A stretch of DNA of 64,000 nucleotides from contig NC_083382.1 of NCBI RefSeq assembly GCF_031755915.1, positions 744,001 through 808,000 of the forward strand, read 5' to 3'. The translations under genes were made by a program, and so were the position numbers. The notes under the pieces were generated by a model that saw only the letters and a program-made list of their open reading frames with translations, was not told the origin of the DNA and searched no databases. Below, piece after piece: positions 50,548-62,397 of the stretch (its first letter is position 1; each line of letters opens with the position of its first letter). The stretch comes from Ziziphus jujuba. Its lineage: Eukaryota; Streptophyta; Magnoliopsida; Rosales; Rhamnaceae.

Positions 50548-52956
50548 AGAATGAGTGGGACAGCCAGTGGAATTTGTTTATGCATATCCAATTCTAAATC
50601 TAAAAATGACTTTTTTTTTTTGGTTTTTTTTTTTTTTTTGTATTAGATTCTTTCTGACGTTGTGTCTGGTTTTTTACTTTTAACCAATGGAGCACTGACT
50701 TGGGCTTTGGTATAGTCTTCTGTTCAGTCACAGTCAAATTCTTATCTCAACTTAAATTATTACACTCTTTTCTTTTAAAAATATTTCATTTAAAAAATAA
50801 ATATACAAAACAAAAACGCTTCTTGTGTGCTTCCTGGTTTTATGACCAAAAAACAAACAATTCCTAAGCAATTAATTCATTTCTTTAAAATTTATAAAAG
50901 TTAAAACTCTCTCTGTGTAATAAATACATCAAAAATTGAATATAACTTGTTTAGTATCGTGTGTGTATATATATATATGTATTAAAAATGAAAAAAATTT
51001 AAGTTTTTGAATTATTGTTTAAAAAAATAGTAATTTTATCATTGAGGAGCAGATATAGTCAGTAAATAAATTAAGAAATTAGCTATTACTCTTTGTTTTT
51101 ACTTTGAAATCTCAGAGAAACCTTTTTTTTTACTTTCTTTTTGGTCATGATTAAAAATGAAGAGGATTTCACATAAATTCATTATACTTTAAAATTAAAA
51201 TTTGAAGTTGTATTTTCAATTATCCATGGTTAAGCGAAACCAACCTAAACAATTTCAGACGGGCCCTGCAACTTTTCTTTTTTAAAAAAAAAAAAGAAAA
51301 AAAGAAAAAAGTGTATATATATAGGATGACCCTACTCCAAAAAGAATTAATAATTAAAAAGAATCTATTACTTTATGAAATAATTAATCTATACAACTAT
51401 GGACATCTTTTTTCACCTACTAGCTATTTTATGCCTATTATTATGTCTGTGTATAGAAAATTATTTTACAAGCTAAAGTTGTTGAATGGTAATATCACGG
51501 TGAAAAATATCCAAATGTTATTAAAAAAATTTTAACTTTATGTGGTATTATTCTTGGCAGGAAATTCATTAACGAAGTTGAACCAATGAAGAATCAATCT
51601 ATTCTTTAGTAAAAAAACAAAGACGACAAATAAAATGTCACCATTATTTGGAAAAGTTGGTATAAAAATGGTCTGTCTTGATTGATTAAGCTAAAATTAT
51701 AGTTCTTTTTTTTTTTGGTTAATTATTGAAAGATTAACAAATTAAATCTATCCATTTACTCTATTATATTTATTAGAGCATGTATAGGATTTATAATTCT
51801 GTAACAATATATAAATTTATAATCTTCTTACCAAAGATTTTATAGGATCCAAGACATGAAATGGAGCAAATAATGTAGATTGTCATCATTAACTTATGAT
51901 TTTCTCAAGAAAGCATATTGAATTTTATTTATTCCTTCTTAATTCACATTTATACATCACATTATGCTTGAAACAAAAATAATACTATAAGACAATTGAT
52001 TATTAATATTACAAAAAAGATTATTATAACAATTGTTATAAAAGTATACAAGAAGATATATGAGATTTATTATATGTTTTAAGGAGGTATATGAAATAAT
52101 GTTATATTTTTTTAAGATACAGGACAGGATAAAATTATCTAACATGTGATCTAATTAATAAAAATTATTGATAGATAAAATCGTTTTTATGTTTTTCAAA
52201 AACAAAATAAAATGCTATCAGCACGAAATGAAATTTAATTTTATATGGAGAGAGTGGCGAGTAGCAGTCGGTGAAAAAAGACAGAGACAAATACTTGAAT
52301 TAGTATTTATTGATTTTAATTAATTTTTAATATTTTTCATATTTTCGAGAAAAATGCTTAAAACAGGAGACAGGCCCCATTTCCAATTCGGAGGTGGATC
52401 CCACGTGACTGACCACGTGCAATCAATCAGAGGGAGAAAGCGAATCTGGCAGTAGGATCCACTCCAACCCAACTAGTCTTTCTGGAGTGGATCCCACTCC
52501 TCTTTTCCATCTCACAAATCACAACGCTCATCCACGCTTTCTTTTCCTAAATTCTATTTCATGTAGACCTGTTTTTTTTTTTTGTTCCTTGCTTGTATAC
52601 TTGCTAAAGTTACAATAGCCAAAAAAATTAAATAAAAAAATAAAAAGGTTATTTATACTTACTTTTTTTTTTTGAAATATTTTAATTTTTTCCATTCCAA
52701 AAAAATATATTTTGATTCAATTATCATGAATATTTATTTTCATTGGTTTGTGCTTTTCAAAATTTGTGTATAAAATGTTTGATTTAAGAAAAAATAGATA
52801 CTATGAAACAATGCTGTTTTTTTTTTTTTTTTTTTGGTTGCTGATAAAATTTGAATTCAGTTCATAAATTTAGATGTTCGTCCCTCTAACCGTCAGACTA
52901 CCACACGATCTAGTATTTTCCTTTTTTTTTCTTTTTTTTTTAACTAGTGTGGCTAG
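50302..52956. other. CPK upstream region and AT-rich spacer
   Basis: The 250 bp next to the kinase start contain a (CT)n run at about 50508-50550 (GA-rich on the coding strand), common in plant leaders and core promoters. Beyond 50640 the sequence is AT-rich with poly-A/T tracts and no supported gene. The segment 52813-52915 looks like a SINE remnant and is listed separately. Near 52376-52460 GC-richer sequence with CACGTG (52401-52406, and GACCACGTGC nearby) includes G-box-like motifs, but no adjacent gene start explains them. Confidence 0.45.
52813..52915 (-). mobile_element. Possible tRNA-derived SINE remnant
   Basis: A T run (52815-52837) is followed by sequence that on the minus strand reads GTGGTAGTCTGACGGTTAGAGGG and later GAATTCAAATTTTATC before the A tail, resembling degenerate pol III A and B boxes with a poly-A end. 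No target duplication is visible, so this is tentative. Confidence 0.35.
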
Positions 52957-53488
52957 TGTCACGATTGAAGCATTTCATCAAACACTTGGTGAGCATTCTC
53001 TCCATTTTGGGCCTTATAATCTACTTTGGGCCTATTTTGGGCCTTACAATGGGCCAAGCACCTAGAGTAGTGTAGAATTCTCTAGAACATTATGGAGAAC
53101 TCTAGGTCAAGCCATGTACATATCAATTCTAGATGTTTCTTTAAATATTTTATGTAAAGTAGGTGGGAAAGTAGGTGGGAAGGTTCTAGACACCCATTCT
53201 CCACCGTAGGATTAAAGCAATTATAGCCGTAGGATTAAGCTTTGTATGCCTATAAATAGGTGGAGGCCTCATTTGGCCAAACCATCCAAGGATCCAAGAA
53301 TCCAAGCTTCTCTTGTAAAGCTCTCTCTTAAGCAATATACTTTCATTCTTCCAAACTCTCTTTGTGCTCTAGCTTTCTTTGCTTAGCTTTCTCTTTTAGT
53401 GGGCAAAAGGCTTACTTAGTTGCAACAAAGGGTCGGAATAGCAACTAAGGCCGCACGGCTTGAAGGGTAAACAAACAAGTCCGTGACA
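52957..53488 (+). repeat. 5' LTR of the gypsy element
   Basis: 532 bp, TGTCACGATT ... GTCCGTGACA. A TATA box (TATAAATA) lies at 53251-53258, with a transcription start expected about 30 bp downstream. The segment AAGTAGGTGGGAAAGTAGG around 53160 is a short direct repeat. Confidence 0.95.
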
Positions 53489-53490
53489 AG

Positions 53491-53501
53491 TGGTATCAGA
53501 G
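53491..53501 (+). other. Primer binding site (initiator tRNA-Met type)
   Basis: TGGTATCAGAG begins two bases after the 5' LTR end and is complementary to the 3' end of plant initiator methionine tRNA, the primer for minus-strand DNA synthesis in most chromoviruses. The base after it (A) departs from the usual C. Confidence 0.9.
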
Positions 53502-53530
53502 ACAAGGTTAAAGCTAGCATCTAGAGCAAC

Positions 53531-56500
53531 ATGTCTTCCTCAGAGGTTGTGATTGAAGAAGCAAGGGGAAGGGAGGTCATCCCCGAAGCTGCAAGGAAGG
53601 GACGTGGACGTTCAAAGTCGAAGGACGTTCTCACCGCCATGGAGACCAAGGTGGTCAAGATGGAGTTGGCCGTTGCCGACATGTTGGAGCGGCTTGATTG
53701 TGTGGAGCAAGGCATGGGGGAGCTCGATGGCCGAGTGGAAGGCCAAGTGGGGGAGCTTAGAGGTACCATGCAAGACACCAACGAGGCCAACACCGAGGCA
53801 TGGCGTCATGAAAGCCAAGCTTTCCAAACAAAGGTAATTGAAACCTTGTCCCTTATGCAAGCTCAATTAGATGAGTTTAAGAAGAGTTTAGAGGAGACTC
53901 GTGAGGATTGGGCATTATGCAAGAGAGCTGCAACTAGTGGCACGGCCACCACCCAACAAATAGTCTCTACTCCAAGGGTAGATGTTCCCAAGCCCAAGGA
54001 GTTTAGTGGGAGAAGGGATGCAAAGGAGTTGGACAACTACATGTGGCACATGGAGCGATACTTCGAGGCCTTGGATTTCCAAGACGAGAAGCAAAAGGTA
54101 AACACCGCTACCCTATATCTTACTAATCTTGCTGCGGTGTGGTGGCGTAGAAAGCATGAAGAAATGAAGAGAGGCATATGCGCTATCAATTCTTGGGAAG
54201 ATTTAAAGAGTGAATTGAAGAAACAATTCTATCCCGAGAATGTGGCGAATGAAGCTAGGAAACGCATGAAGGAGTTGAAGCACCAACGTTCCATCCGTGA
54301 ATATGTGGAGCAATTCTCCGGGTTAATGCTCCAAATTCCCAACATGAGTGAGGAGGATCTCCTTTTCAACTTCATGGATGGGTTGCAACCGTGGGCATGC
54401 CAAGAGCTTCAACGAAGGGGAGTACAAGATATTTCCACTGCCCTCACTACGGCTGAAACGCTTGTCGAATTTAGGCAAGGTGAGTCTTCCAACTCTAAGC
54501 CTAAGATTAATTATATTAAAGGTGGGGGAGCCAAATTCCATAAAACTCCCCAAAGTAACGAGTTTCCAAGAAGGCCACCACTACCAACCAAAGATTGGAA
54601 GAAAGGAGGTAAGCCCGAATTCAAGCCGAAAGAAAATTGCTTCTTATGTGATGGTCCCCATTGGGCTAGAGATTGTCCAAAGAGGAAGTCCTTAAGTGCC
54701 ATGCTCGAGGAGAGGGAAACTCACGAGCACACGCAAATGGGTTGTATACAACTCCTCAACTCACTGAAGGCTAGTCCAATCCCAACCAATAACACGAAGA
54801 ACAACTCCCTAATGTACGTGGCGGCACGTATCAATGGGAAAGATGCCCAAGTCATGGTAGACACCGGCGCATCTCACAACTTCATAAGGAAGGAGGAGGC
54901 CATGAGGCTTGGCCTCAAACTCGACAAAGGTCAAGGGTGGTTGAAAACGGTGAACGCGGAGGCTAAACCGCTAGATGGCATGGCCCGTAACGTGGAGTTG
55001 CACCTTGGCACTTGGCAAGGTAACGTAAACTTCTCCATTGCTCCTATGGATGACTTTGATATTGTACTTGGCATGGAATTTCTTAGGCAATTCAATGTGG
55101 TACCACTCCCTCGCTACAACACGGTGTGTATAATGGAGGGAGGCCCTTGCATGATTCCAACCATGCACAAGCCAAGTACTTCCAACCGCCTCTCCGCCAT
55201 GCAATTCAAGAGAGGAGTAAAGAAAGGGGAGCCTACATTCCTTGCTACTCTACGCGAGGAAGAAGAAGCTACTTCCAAGGAGCCACCGAAGGAGGTTAGC
55301 CAAGTCCTTGAGGAGTTCAAGGATGTCATGCCACCACAACTACCCAAGAAACTTCCACCAAGGAGGGAGGTGGATCATTGCATCGAGTTGGAGCCCGGTG
55401 CAAAACCACCCGCAAAAGCACCATATCGCATGTCTCCACCGGAGCTAGAGGAGCTAAGGAGACAACTTAAGGAGCTTTTGGATGCCGGTTACATTCAACC
55501 GTCGAAAGCACCTTATGGAGCACCCGTCTTGTTCCAAAAGAAGCACGATGGTTCGTTAAGGCTATGCATCGACTATAGGGCACTTAACAAGGTTACCATC
55601 AAGAACAAGTACCCTATACCGTTGATAGCCGATTTGTTTGATCAACTTGGAGGAGCAAGGTACTTTACCAAACTTGACTTGAGGTCGGGGTACTACCAAG
55701 TTAGAATTACGGAGGGTGATGAGCCAAAGACTACGTGTGTTACTCGATATGGAGCATACGAATTCCTCGTCATGCCCTTTGGTCTCACCAACGCACCCGC
55801 CACTTTCTGCACTCTCATGAACAAGATCTTCCATCCTTACTTGGACAAATTCGTGGTGGTCTATTTGGATGACATTGTCATCTATAGCAAGACGCTAGAG
55901 GAGCACATCCACCACCTACGAATTGTGTTCAAGGTTCTAAAGGATAATGAGCTTTACGTGAAGAGAGAGAAGTGCTCATTTGCAACCAATGAGGTGTATT
56001 TCCTCGGCCATAAGATCAAGGATGGCAAGCTGCACATGGATGAAGCCAAAGTGAAAGCCATCCAAGAGTGGGATCCTCCAACCAAGGTGAGTGAGCTGCG
56101 ATCTTTTCTTGGTCTCGTTAACTATTACAGGAGGTTTATCAAAGGGTATTCTGCCCTGGCCGCACCACTCACCGATCTGCTAAAGAAGAACAAGACATGG
56201 AGTTGGTCCACCCAATGCCAACAAGCCTTTGAGAATTTGAAGGAGGCTATTATGAAGGAACCCGTGTTGGCATTGCCCGATTGCTCCAAACCATTCGAGG
56301 TGCACACTGATGCTTCCGACTTTGCCATAGGGGGCGTGTTGATGCAAGAAAAGCATCCAATCGCATTTGAAAGCCGCAAGCTCAACGACACGGAGAGGAG
56401 GTATACGGTCCAAGAGAAGGAGATGACCGCCATCATCCACTGCTTGCGCACTTGGAGACATTACTTGCTAGGGTCTAAGTTCGTGGTAAAGACTGACAAT

Positions 56501-58147
56501 GTGGCCACAAGCTATTTCCAAACTCAAAAGAAGTTAAGCCCCAAGCAAGCTCGTTGGCAAGACTTTCTTGCCGAGTTCGACTACAAGCTCGAATACAAGC
56601 CCGGTACAGCCAATGTAGTTGCCGATGCATTAAGTAGGAAAGCCGAACTAGCATCGATAACCAAGTTCCAAGGGGAACTACCCAACCTACTAAAGGTGGG
56701 CATGGACCGTGATGTTGTGGCTAAGCAACTCCTACAACTTGCCATGGAGGGCAAGACTAAGAGGTTTTGGGTTGAGGACGGCCTTCTCTACACTAAGGGG
56801 CATCGCATCTACGTACCAAGGTGGGGCAACCTAAGGAAGAATTTGATCAAGGAATGCCATGACACCAAATGGGCCGGCCACCCAGGGCAAAAGCGTACGA
56901 GAGCTTTGTTGGAGACCAACTATTATTGGCCACAAATGCGGGACGATGTCGAAATGTATGTAAAGACCTGCCTTGTTTGTCAACAAGACAAGGTGGAACA
57001 GCGACAACCCGCAGGTTTATTGGAGCCACTACCAACTCCGGAGAGACCATGGGAGAGCATCTCCATGGACTTCATTATTAGCTTACCCAAGTCCGAGGGA
57101 TGTAGCACTATAATCGTAGTGGTTGACCGATTCTCCAAGTATGCTACATTCATTGCCGCGACAAAGGAGTGTCCAGCTGAGGAGACGGCTCGGCTATTTT
57201 TCAAGCACGTGGTGAAGTATTGGGGACTCCCAAGATCAATTATAAGTGATCGAGACTCAAGGTTCACCGGAAGGTTTTGGACGGAATTATTCAAGCTCAT
57301 GGGCTCGGAGTTGCATTTCTCTACAAGCTTTCATCCACAAACCGATGGGCAAACCGAGCGAGCTAATGCGCTATTAGAGCTATATCTACGGCACTTTGTG
57401 AGTGCCAATCAACATGATTGGGCAAAGCTGCTAGATGTTGCCCAATTCTCCTACAACTTGCAAAGGAGCGAGTCCACCAATCGAAGTCCATTCGAGTTAG
57501 CCACGGGGCAACAACCACTCACTCCACAAACACTTGTTACCAAGTATGGAGGAAGGAGTCCTGCCGCATTCAAGATTGCCAAAGGTTGGCATGAACAAGT
57601 GGACTTAGCAAGGTCGTACCTTCATAAGGCCACCAAGAAAATGAAGAAGTGGGCGGACGCCAAAAGAAGGCACGTGGAGTATCAAGTGGGAGACTTGGTG
57701 TTCATCAAAATCCTTTCATCCCAACACAAGTCTACCCGAGGACTACACAGAGGCCTTGTTCGCCGATACGAGGGACCATTTCCAATCGTCAAGAAGGTGG
57801 GCAAGGTATCTTATAAGGTGGAGTTACCTCCAACACTCAAACTTCACCCGGTCTTCCATGTAAGTTGCTTAAAGCCATACTACAAGGATGAGGAAGACCA
57901 AACAAGAGGGGAGTCCAAGCGAGCACCAATAGGGGTCTACAACACTTATGACAAGGATGTGGAGAGCATCTTAGCTGATCGAGTAGTTCGTGGAAGGGAC
58001 AACCATCCGAGTCATGAGTACTTGGTGAAATGGAAGGGACTTCCCAATAGCGAAGCAAGTTGGGAACCTGCTATCGCGCTTTGGCAATTTGAAGATCATA
58101 TCAAGAGGTTCCATGAAGCAAGCTCGACGAGGATGTCGACGGCATAG
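53531..58147 (+). CDS. Gag-Pol polyprotein with chromodomain (Ty3/gypsy)
   Basis: One uninterrupted frame of 1538 residues from ATG 53531. Domains in order: coiled N-terminal gag and capsid ([13 protein letters not shown] at about 204, [14 protein letters not shown] after it); zinc knuckle [13 protein letters not shown] (about 370-382), spaced C-X2-C-X3-H-X4-C, one residue shorter than the standard knuckle; aspartic protease [10 protein letters not shown] (about 444); reverse transcriptase with [12 protein letters not shown] and the catalytic YLDDIVIY (about 778); RNase H from [11 protein letters not shown] (about 925); integrase with the HHCC finger ([11 protein letters not shown] ... CLVCQQ, about 1107-1155) and D, D, E catalytic residues (MDFIISLPK near 1179, ISDRDSRF near 1239, QTERAN near 1275); and a chromodomain [17 protein letters not shown] (about 1497-1513). 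No frameshift separates gag and pol. The chromodomain would steer integration to marked heterochromatin. Base composition is GC-richer than the flanks. Confidence 0.96.
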   Translation: MSSSEVVIEEARGREVIPEAARKGRGRSKSKDVLTAMETKVVKMELAVADMLERLDCVEQGMGELDGRVEGQVGELRGTMQDTNEANTEAWRHESQAFQTKVIETLSLMQAQLDEFKKSLEETREDWALCKRAATSGTATTQQIVSTPRVDVPKPKEFSGRRDAKELDNYMWHMERYFEALDFQDEKQKVNTATLYLTNLAAVWWRRKHEEMKRGICAINSWEDLKSELKKQFYPENVANEARKRMKELKHQRSIREYVEQFSGLMLQIPNMSEEDLLFNFMDGLQPWACQELQRRGVQDISTALTTAETLVEFRQGESSNSKPKINYIKGGGAKFHKTPQSNEFPRRPPLPTKDWKKGGKPEFKPKENCFLCDGPHWARDCPKRKSLSAMLEERETHEHTQMGCIQLLNSLKASPIPTNNTKNNSLMYVAARINGKDAQVMVDTGASHNFIRKEEAMRLGLKLDKGQGWLKTVNAEAKPLDGMARNVELHLGTWQGNVNFSIAPMDDFDIVLGMEFLRQFNVVPLPRYNTVCIMEGGPCMIPTMHKPSTSNRLSAMQFKRGVKKGEPTFLATLREEEEATSKEPPKEVSQVLEEFKDVMPPQLPKKLPPRREVDHCIELEPGAKPPAKAPYRMSPPELEELRRQLKELLDAGYIQPSKAPYGAPVLFQKKHDGSLRLCIDYRALNKVTIKNKYPIPLIADLFDQLGGARYFTKLDLRSGYYQVRITEGDEPKTTCVTRYGAYEFLVMPFGLTNAPATFCTLMNKIFHPYLDKFVVVYLDDIVIYSKTLEEHIHHLRIVFKVLKDNELYVKREKCSFATNEVYFLGHKIKDGKLHMDEAKVKAIQEWDPPTKVSELRSFLGLVNYYRRFIKGYSALAAPLTDLLKKNKTWSWSTQCQQAFENLKEAIMKEPVLALPDCSKPFEVHTDASDFAIGGVLMQEKHPIAFESRKLNDTERRYTVQEKEMTAIIHCLRTWRHYLLGSKFVVKTDNVATSYFQTQKKLSPKQARWQDFLAEFDYKLEYKPGTANVVADALSRKAELASITKFQGELPNLLKVGMDRDVVAKQLLQLAMEGKTKRFWVEDGLLYTKGHRIYVPRWGNLRKNLIKECHDTKWAGHPGQKRTRALLETNYYWPQMRDDVEMYVKTCLVCQQDKVEQRQPAGLLEPLPTPERPWESISMDFIISLPKSEGCSTIIVVVDRFSKYATFIAATKECPAEETARLFFKHVVKYWGLPRSIISDRDSRFTGRFWTELFKLMGSELHFSTSFHPQTDGQTERANALLELYLRHFVSANQHDWAKLLDVAQFSYNLQRSESTNRSPFELATGQQPLTPQTLVTKYGGRSPAAFKIAKGWHEQVDLARSYLHKATKKMKKWADAKRRHVEYQVGDLVFIKILSSQHKSTRGLHRGLVRRYEGPFPIVKKVGKVSYKVELPPTLKLHPVFHVSCLKPYYKDEEDQTRGESKRAPIGVYNTYDKDVESILADRVVRGRDNHPSHEYLVKWKGLPNSEASWEPAIALWQFEDHIKRFHEASSTRMSTA

Positions 58148-58158
58148 GTGGGGGAGAA

Positions 58159-58690
58159 TGTCACGGTTGAAGCATTTCATCAAACACTTGGTGAGCATTC
58201 TCTCCATTTTGGGCCTTATAATCTACTTTGGGCCTATTTTGGGCCTTACAATGGGCCAAGCACCTAGAGTAGTGTAAAATTCTCTAGAACATTATGGAGA
58301 ACTCTAGGTCAAGCCATGTACATATCAATTCTAGATGTTTCTTTAAATATTTTATGTAAAGTAGGTGGGAAAGTAGGTGGGAAGGTTCTAGACACCCATT
58401 CTCCACCGTAGGATTAAAGCAATTATAGCCGTAGGATTAAGCTTTGTATGCCTATAAATAGGTGGAGGCCTCATTTGGCCAAACCATCCAAGGATCCAAG
58501 AATCCAAGCTTCTCTTGTAAAGCTCTCTCTTAAGCAATATACTTTCATTCTTCCAAACTCTCTTTGTGCTCTAGCTTTCTTTGCTTAGCTTTCTCTTTTA
58601 GTGGGCAAAAGGCTTACTTAGTTGCAACAAAGGGTCGGAATAGCAACTAAGGCCGCACGGCTTGAAGGGTAAACAAACAAGTCCGTGACA
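58159..58690 (+). repeat. 3' LTR of the gypsy element
   Basis: 532 bp, same length as the 5' LTR with two substitutions. It has a TATA box at 58453-58460 at the same offset. The polypurine tract lies just before it (about 58147-58158). Transcription from this LTR could run into 58.7 kb and beyond. Confidence 0.95.
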
Positions 58691-58722
58691 CTAGGCTCCA
58701 GACTTCTCTTCCCCCCTAAGAC

Positions 58723-59352
58723 TAGATCTGGCAATTTGTGTTCATGGATCGTGTTCGTATCAACCCATTTAATAATCGTGTCAAAAATACCTAATCGAAC
58801 ACAACCCATTTATTAATCGTGTCAGGTACCTAAAACACTAACCTGACCTGTTTATAAATATGTCAACACGACACGACCCATTTAACACGATTACTTTAAT
58901 GGGTCGTATTGATCTATTAATCTGTTAACCTGAAATTGATCCGTTAACCCGAAAATTAACCTATTAAACTGAAAATTAACCTATTTATTTTTGTTTTATT
59001 AAAGATTTATTTTTTATCTTTAAAAAATTAATAATAGAAAATTGTTTTTATAAAGTTTTTAATTTATAATATTTTTTAGTTATTAAATATTATATTATGG
59101 ATAAAATTATAATTTAAATGGGTTGTAAAAGGTATATAATCGTGTCGGGTTGAAATTGACACGTTTAATAAATGGGTCATAACGGATCAATTTTGAATTA
59201 AATGGGTTAATCCGAAAATGATACGATTAATAATTGTGTTAAACGGATTAACCCAATTATGACCCAAATTCATTTATGATAAATCCAAATCTATTTATTC
59301 CGTATCGTTTTCGAGTCATGTCATCATGTTATGACCTAAATTGCCACCTCTA
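58723..59352. mobile_element. hAT-type MITE with 8-bp TSD
   Basis: A 630-bp AT-rich non-coding element with terminal inverted repeats TAGATCTGGCAA (left) and TAGAGGTGGCAA (right, read on the other strand), flanked by the perfect 8-bp duplication CCTAAGAC at 58715-58722 and 59353-59360. The 8-bp duplication and the TAG(A/G)GGTGGCAA-like ends are diagnostic of hAT elements. The interior has many AACCCATTTA / TAAATGGGTT and CGTGTC/GACACG motifs in both orientations, typical of a widespread non-autonomous plant family. It sits 32 bp after the gypsy 3' LTR. Confidence 0.88.
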
Positions 59353-60394
59353 CCTAAGACTCGATCCCAAGCACACACTGGCTGGGATGTGGAAACTTTG
59401 CCACTTGAGCTCCACGACGAGTCTTCACAAGACCTCATTTTAAACAATATTTTGTATATCTTGGTTTTTTATTATATATATATATATATATACAGTGAGT
59501 CTAGGATAGGGACCGACCGCACATAAATCATGCGGACCAAAAACATGCTTATTTTGCTGGCCGTTGGATTGAAATTGATGGTCCATATTAGATTGCCATT
59601 TCCCTCCCATTCCTCTCCTTTCCCACCCATCTCCAACCGTGTTCGACGCCCATCTCCCACCGTGTTCGAGCAAGCAGCCATCCCATTCCCTTCCTTTCCC
59701 TCCCATCTCCCATCTCCCATCTTTCCAGCCAGAAGTAGGGACCGTTTGATAGCCAGAGCCACCGCTGTTCAGCCCATATCGATGTCCTAAACCATCCAAA
59801 ACCCATGGCCAGAAAGAGCCACCGTTCAGGCCAATGTTCGTCTGAAACCCATTGCCCAAGCCACCGCTCAGAGAGACCATCTTTCTCTTCTTGATCTTTT
59901 TCCTCAACGAACGGCAACGATTATGTTAGGGCTATGGTTTTTAAATACATTATTCAAATTTTTCATTCAATTTTTTATTTTTTATTATTTTTTGGGTTTT
60001 GATCGATCTTATTCTTTTTCTATATATTGATTTATTTATTTTTGAGATTCTCTATCATGAAGATAGGTTTTTGAATTTGTATGTAAGATGCACCATCAGA
60101 GACACCATCGACAAGGTTCTCGTCCTCTGATTTGGTCATGCTTCCTATTCTGTTTGTCTCCTTCTCGACGACGTTGTATGCGCCCCCCCTTCTTTTTCTT
60201 AGGGTTTCCTTTTTGCTATTTTGCTTGATTCTGTGTAATTTGTGAATTTATGGTGCTATACTGCTATTTGAACTAGCACCCCAGCTTTCTAAGTTCGCAT
60301 CCATCGCACTTGTTGATATGGATTCGGAGGACGTTCAACCAGGAACCCAGAATTCTGCTACTCTCTCTGTATGTTTATTCCAATTTATATACAG
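59353..60394. other. Spacer with possible SINE remnant and low-complexity region
   Basis: At 59355-59420 the minus strand reads GAGCTCAAGTGGCAAAG and later GGGATCGAGTC, resembling degenerate pol III A and B boxes, so a tRNA-derived SINE remnant is possible; the hAT MITE target lies at its edge. A (TA)n run (59473-59491) is followed by GGGACCGACC and CATGCGGACCAAAAAC, then a repetitive CCCATCTCC-rich stretch (59595-59735) that opens long but meaningless frames on both strands. Around 60090-60180 and 60285-60370 are less AT-rich stretches resembling gene fragments that I could not identify. Confidence 0.4.
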
Positions 60395-60510
60395 TATCAG
60401 AGGAAACAGTGTTGGATACCAGAGGGAGACTTCTTTTGGAGAGGATGTTGTGATTGTGGCATAGGTTATTGATTTCGTAATTTCAGATAATTTAATAGCA
60501 ACTCTCTTTT

Positions 60511-60542
<32 letters not shown>

Positions 60543-61745
60543 TGGAAGCTTTTGTCTTTCATTATCTCCAATAATTCGCTGCAAAAATCATGGCAAAGAC
60601 AGTGCATACCACACTGCCATTTCCAAATCGAATTTAGGGTGGTTTCAAGGACACACTTCCTGATGATTTGCTTGCTGCTATTTTGAAGGTTGGATACCTT
60701 TGATCAACTTTATTTAAAATTTTCTACAATTTTCAATAATAAATGTTTAGAACGAAGATTGGTTCTACTGCTTGGAGATTATGCTTTTCTGGAAGTTTGG
60801 TTAGTGTGAAGCTATAGTTTTTATAATTTTGCACTTATATATTGAAGCTTATCAATGCAGGCAGTGATAGAGAAAAACAAATTTGAATACTGGTGAAGTA
60901 GGAGACGTAGTTGTTGGCACAGTTTCAGCACCTGGTTTGCAGAGAGCAACTGAATGTAGGAATGCGGCATTTTATGCTGGATTCCCCGATAACTTTTTCT
61001 TTATTTTTCCTTTTAAATTTATGTTTTATCAAATTAATGTGCAGTTCTTCACTACATTGTTTGAACTTGATAAATTCTACTTCATGGTATAAGACTACAC
61101 AACTTGTATTTTAGGGTATTCATTACCTGTATTTGGAACCCATATTGTAAACTAGGATTGGATCAATAATGAGTAATCGAATATTACAAGTTACTCTTCA
61201 AGTTTTCAATATTATAATCTTTCTTGGACATTTGGTGCCCTGATGTAAGATTCTATTTAGCTTATATTTCCACTGTACTGTTTAAAACAGAAACAATGCT
61301 CATAAGAACCATCAACAGAAAATGTTCATGAGGCCTTTAGGTTGTTGCTGATGTTGTTGCTTCTATTAAGGTGGGATTTTATGACATCAGTAAGGAACAT
61401 CCTCGAATATGTTTTACACAATCTCAACTTTTGGCTCTGACCATTTTTGTATTCAGTGCAGGAATTGGAGCAGTATTGGAGTCCATGACAATAAATAAAA
61501 TGAATAGGGTTACTAAAGTTAACCCAAAAGTATATTTCAAAGGCTACATTTTTGTTCTTCATTTCTTTTTCTTCTTCGAAAAATGACAGAAGTTGAATAA
61601 ATTGTTTGGTGTATGATACGGTGTCAAGAGGTGGAGATCTTTACACATGCCCGTGATTGTCTTCTTCCTGATGGTATTACATCTGAAAATGTCGCACAAC
61701 GTTATGGTGTGACACGTGAAGAGCAGGATATGGCTGCTATGAGGT
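60395..61745 (+). pseudogene. Peroxisomal 3-ketoacyl-CoA thiolase (KAT2-like) pseudogene
   Basis: Exon-like pieces in the order of the real gene: 60395-60462 (NSVGYQRETSFGEDVVIVA), 60601-60688 (HTAISKSN then, after a frameshift, GGFKDTLPDDLLAAILK), 60861-60993 (AVIEK, a one-base insertion, then NTGEVGDVVVGTVSAPGLQ and NAAFYAGFP), 61341-61390 (VVADVVASIKVGFYDIS), 61462-61531 (IGAVLESMTINKM) and 61626-61743 (CLLPDGITSENVAQRYGV). Intron-like gaps with GT and AG borders remain (for example 61391-61461), so it is a DNA duplicate and not a retrocopy. The exon holding the catalytic cysteine (family motif VNRQCSSGLQ) is missing, as is everything after about residue 230 of a roughly 460-residue enzyme. 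The intact enzyme cleaves 3-ketoacyl-CoA in peroxisomal beta-oxidation; this copy cannot. Confidence 0.85.
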
Positions 61746-62218
61746 TTATAGATTTAAATTGTATCTTTATGATTGTTATGGTAAAATTTAGTAGACCATC
61801 ATAAGGATAAAATATATAATAAAAATTATTTATTTATTTTTTAAAGTAAGTAAAATAGAAGGGATATTGTTGGGAACTCTGATTCTGATTACTCACATTA
61901 CCCGCGAATTATAATATGCCACTTTGTTGTGGATTACATTGTTCTAAAAAATATAACAGAAGTGAAAGGGAAAAAAAATTACGGTACTAAATGTTACAGC
62001 AGGTTATATTATATTTAAATTTTGGAATAGAGTTCATCCAAAATAGATTTGGAACATCAAACATTAACATAAGAATTCTCATTCATGTATAATTCTTACA
62101 CAACTTATCAGCTAAAGCTAATATCCAGGTCAATTTCATCATTTAATAGGTACATCCTCTGATTGATGCCCCAACGATTTGTTGGGTGCTTAAATTGTTA
62201 TATTTTTATACACTGGAT
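61746..62218. other. Spacer between thiolase pseudogene and right-end gene
   Basis: AT-rich, no gene recognised. It should include the 3' UTR of the minus-strand gene ending at 62219. Confidence 0.45.
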
Positions 62219-62366
62219 TTATAAGCTGGAGAGTCCCCTTCCAGCTTCACCTTCATCTTTACCAAGGCCTGGAGCAAAAATCAAAGTTAAACACGAGTTA
62301 TATTAAATTGCATCATGCATGATAAACCTCAATCAATCACCGCAAAATTGAGCTATAAGTGTCTAT

Positions 62367-62397
<31 letters not shown>

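Larger units (their letters stand above)
52957..58690 (+). mobile_element. Intact young Ty3/gypsy chromovirus retrotransposon
   Basis: Full-length 5734-bp element with two 532-bp LTRs (52957-53488 and 58159-58690) that differ at only two positions by eye (52964/58166 and the site in GTGTAGAATT against GTGTAAAATT). LTRs start TGTCAC and end GTGACA. The 4-bp sequence CTAG flanks both ends (52953-52956 and 58691-58694). The primer site TGGTATCAGAG (53491-53501, initiator tRNA-Met) follows the 5' LTR, and a purine tract GGTGGGGGAG precedes the 3' LTR. A single open gag-pol frame of 1538 codons lies between. The C-terminal chromodomain places it among the chromoviruses; small size and short LTRs suggest the Reina or a related clade. 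It appears competent for transposition in coding terms. Confidence 0.96.

Noticed and set aside
53521..58207. Many minus-strand frames inside the gypsy element
   Set aside because: Antisense shadows of gag-pol caused by its higher GC content.
59440..59907. 155-codon minus-strand frame rich in Gly, Trp and Met
   Set aside because: Produced by a short CCCATCTCC-type tandem repeat; other frames in the same place are also open and no family fits.
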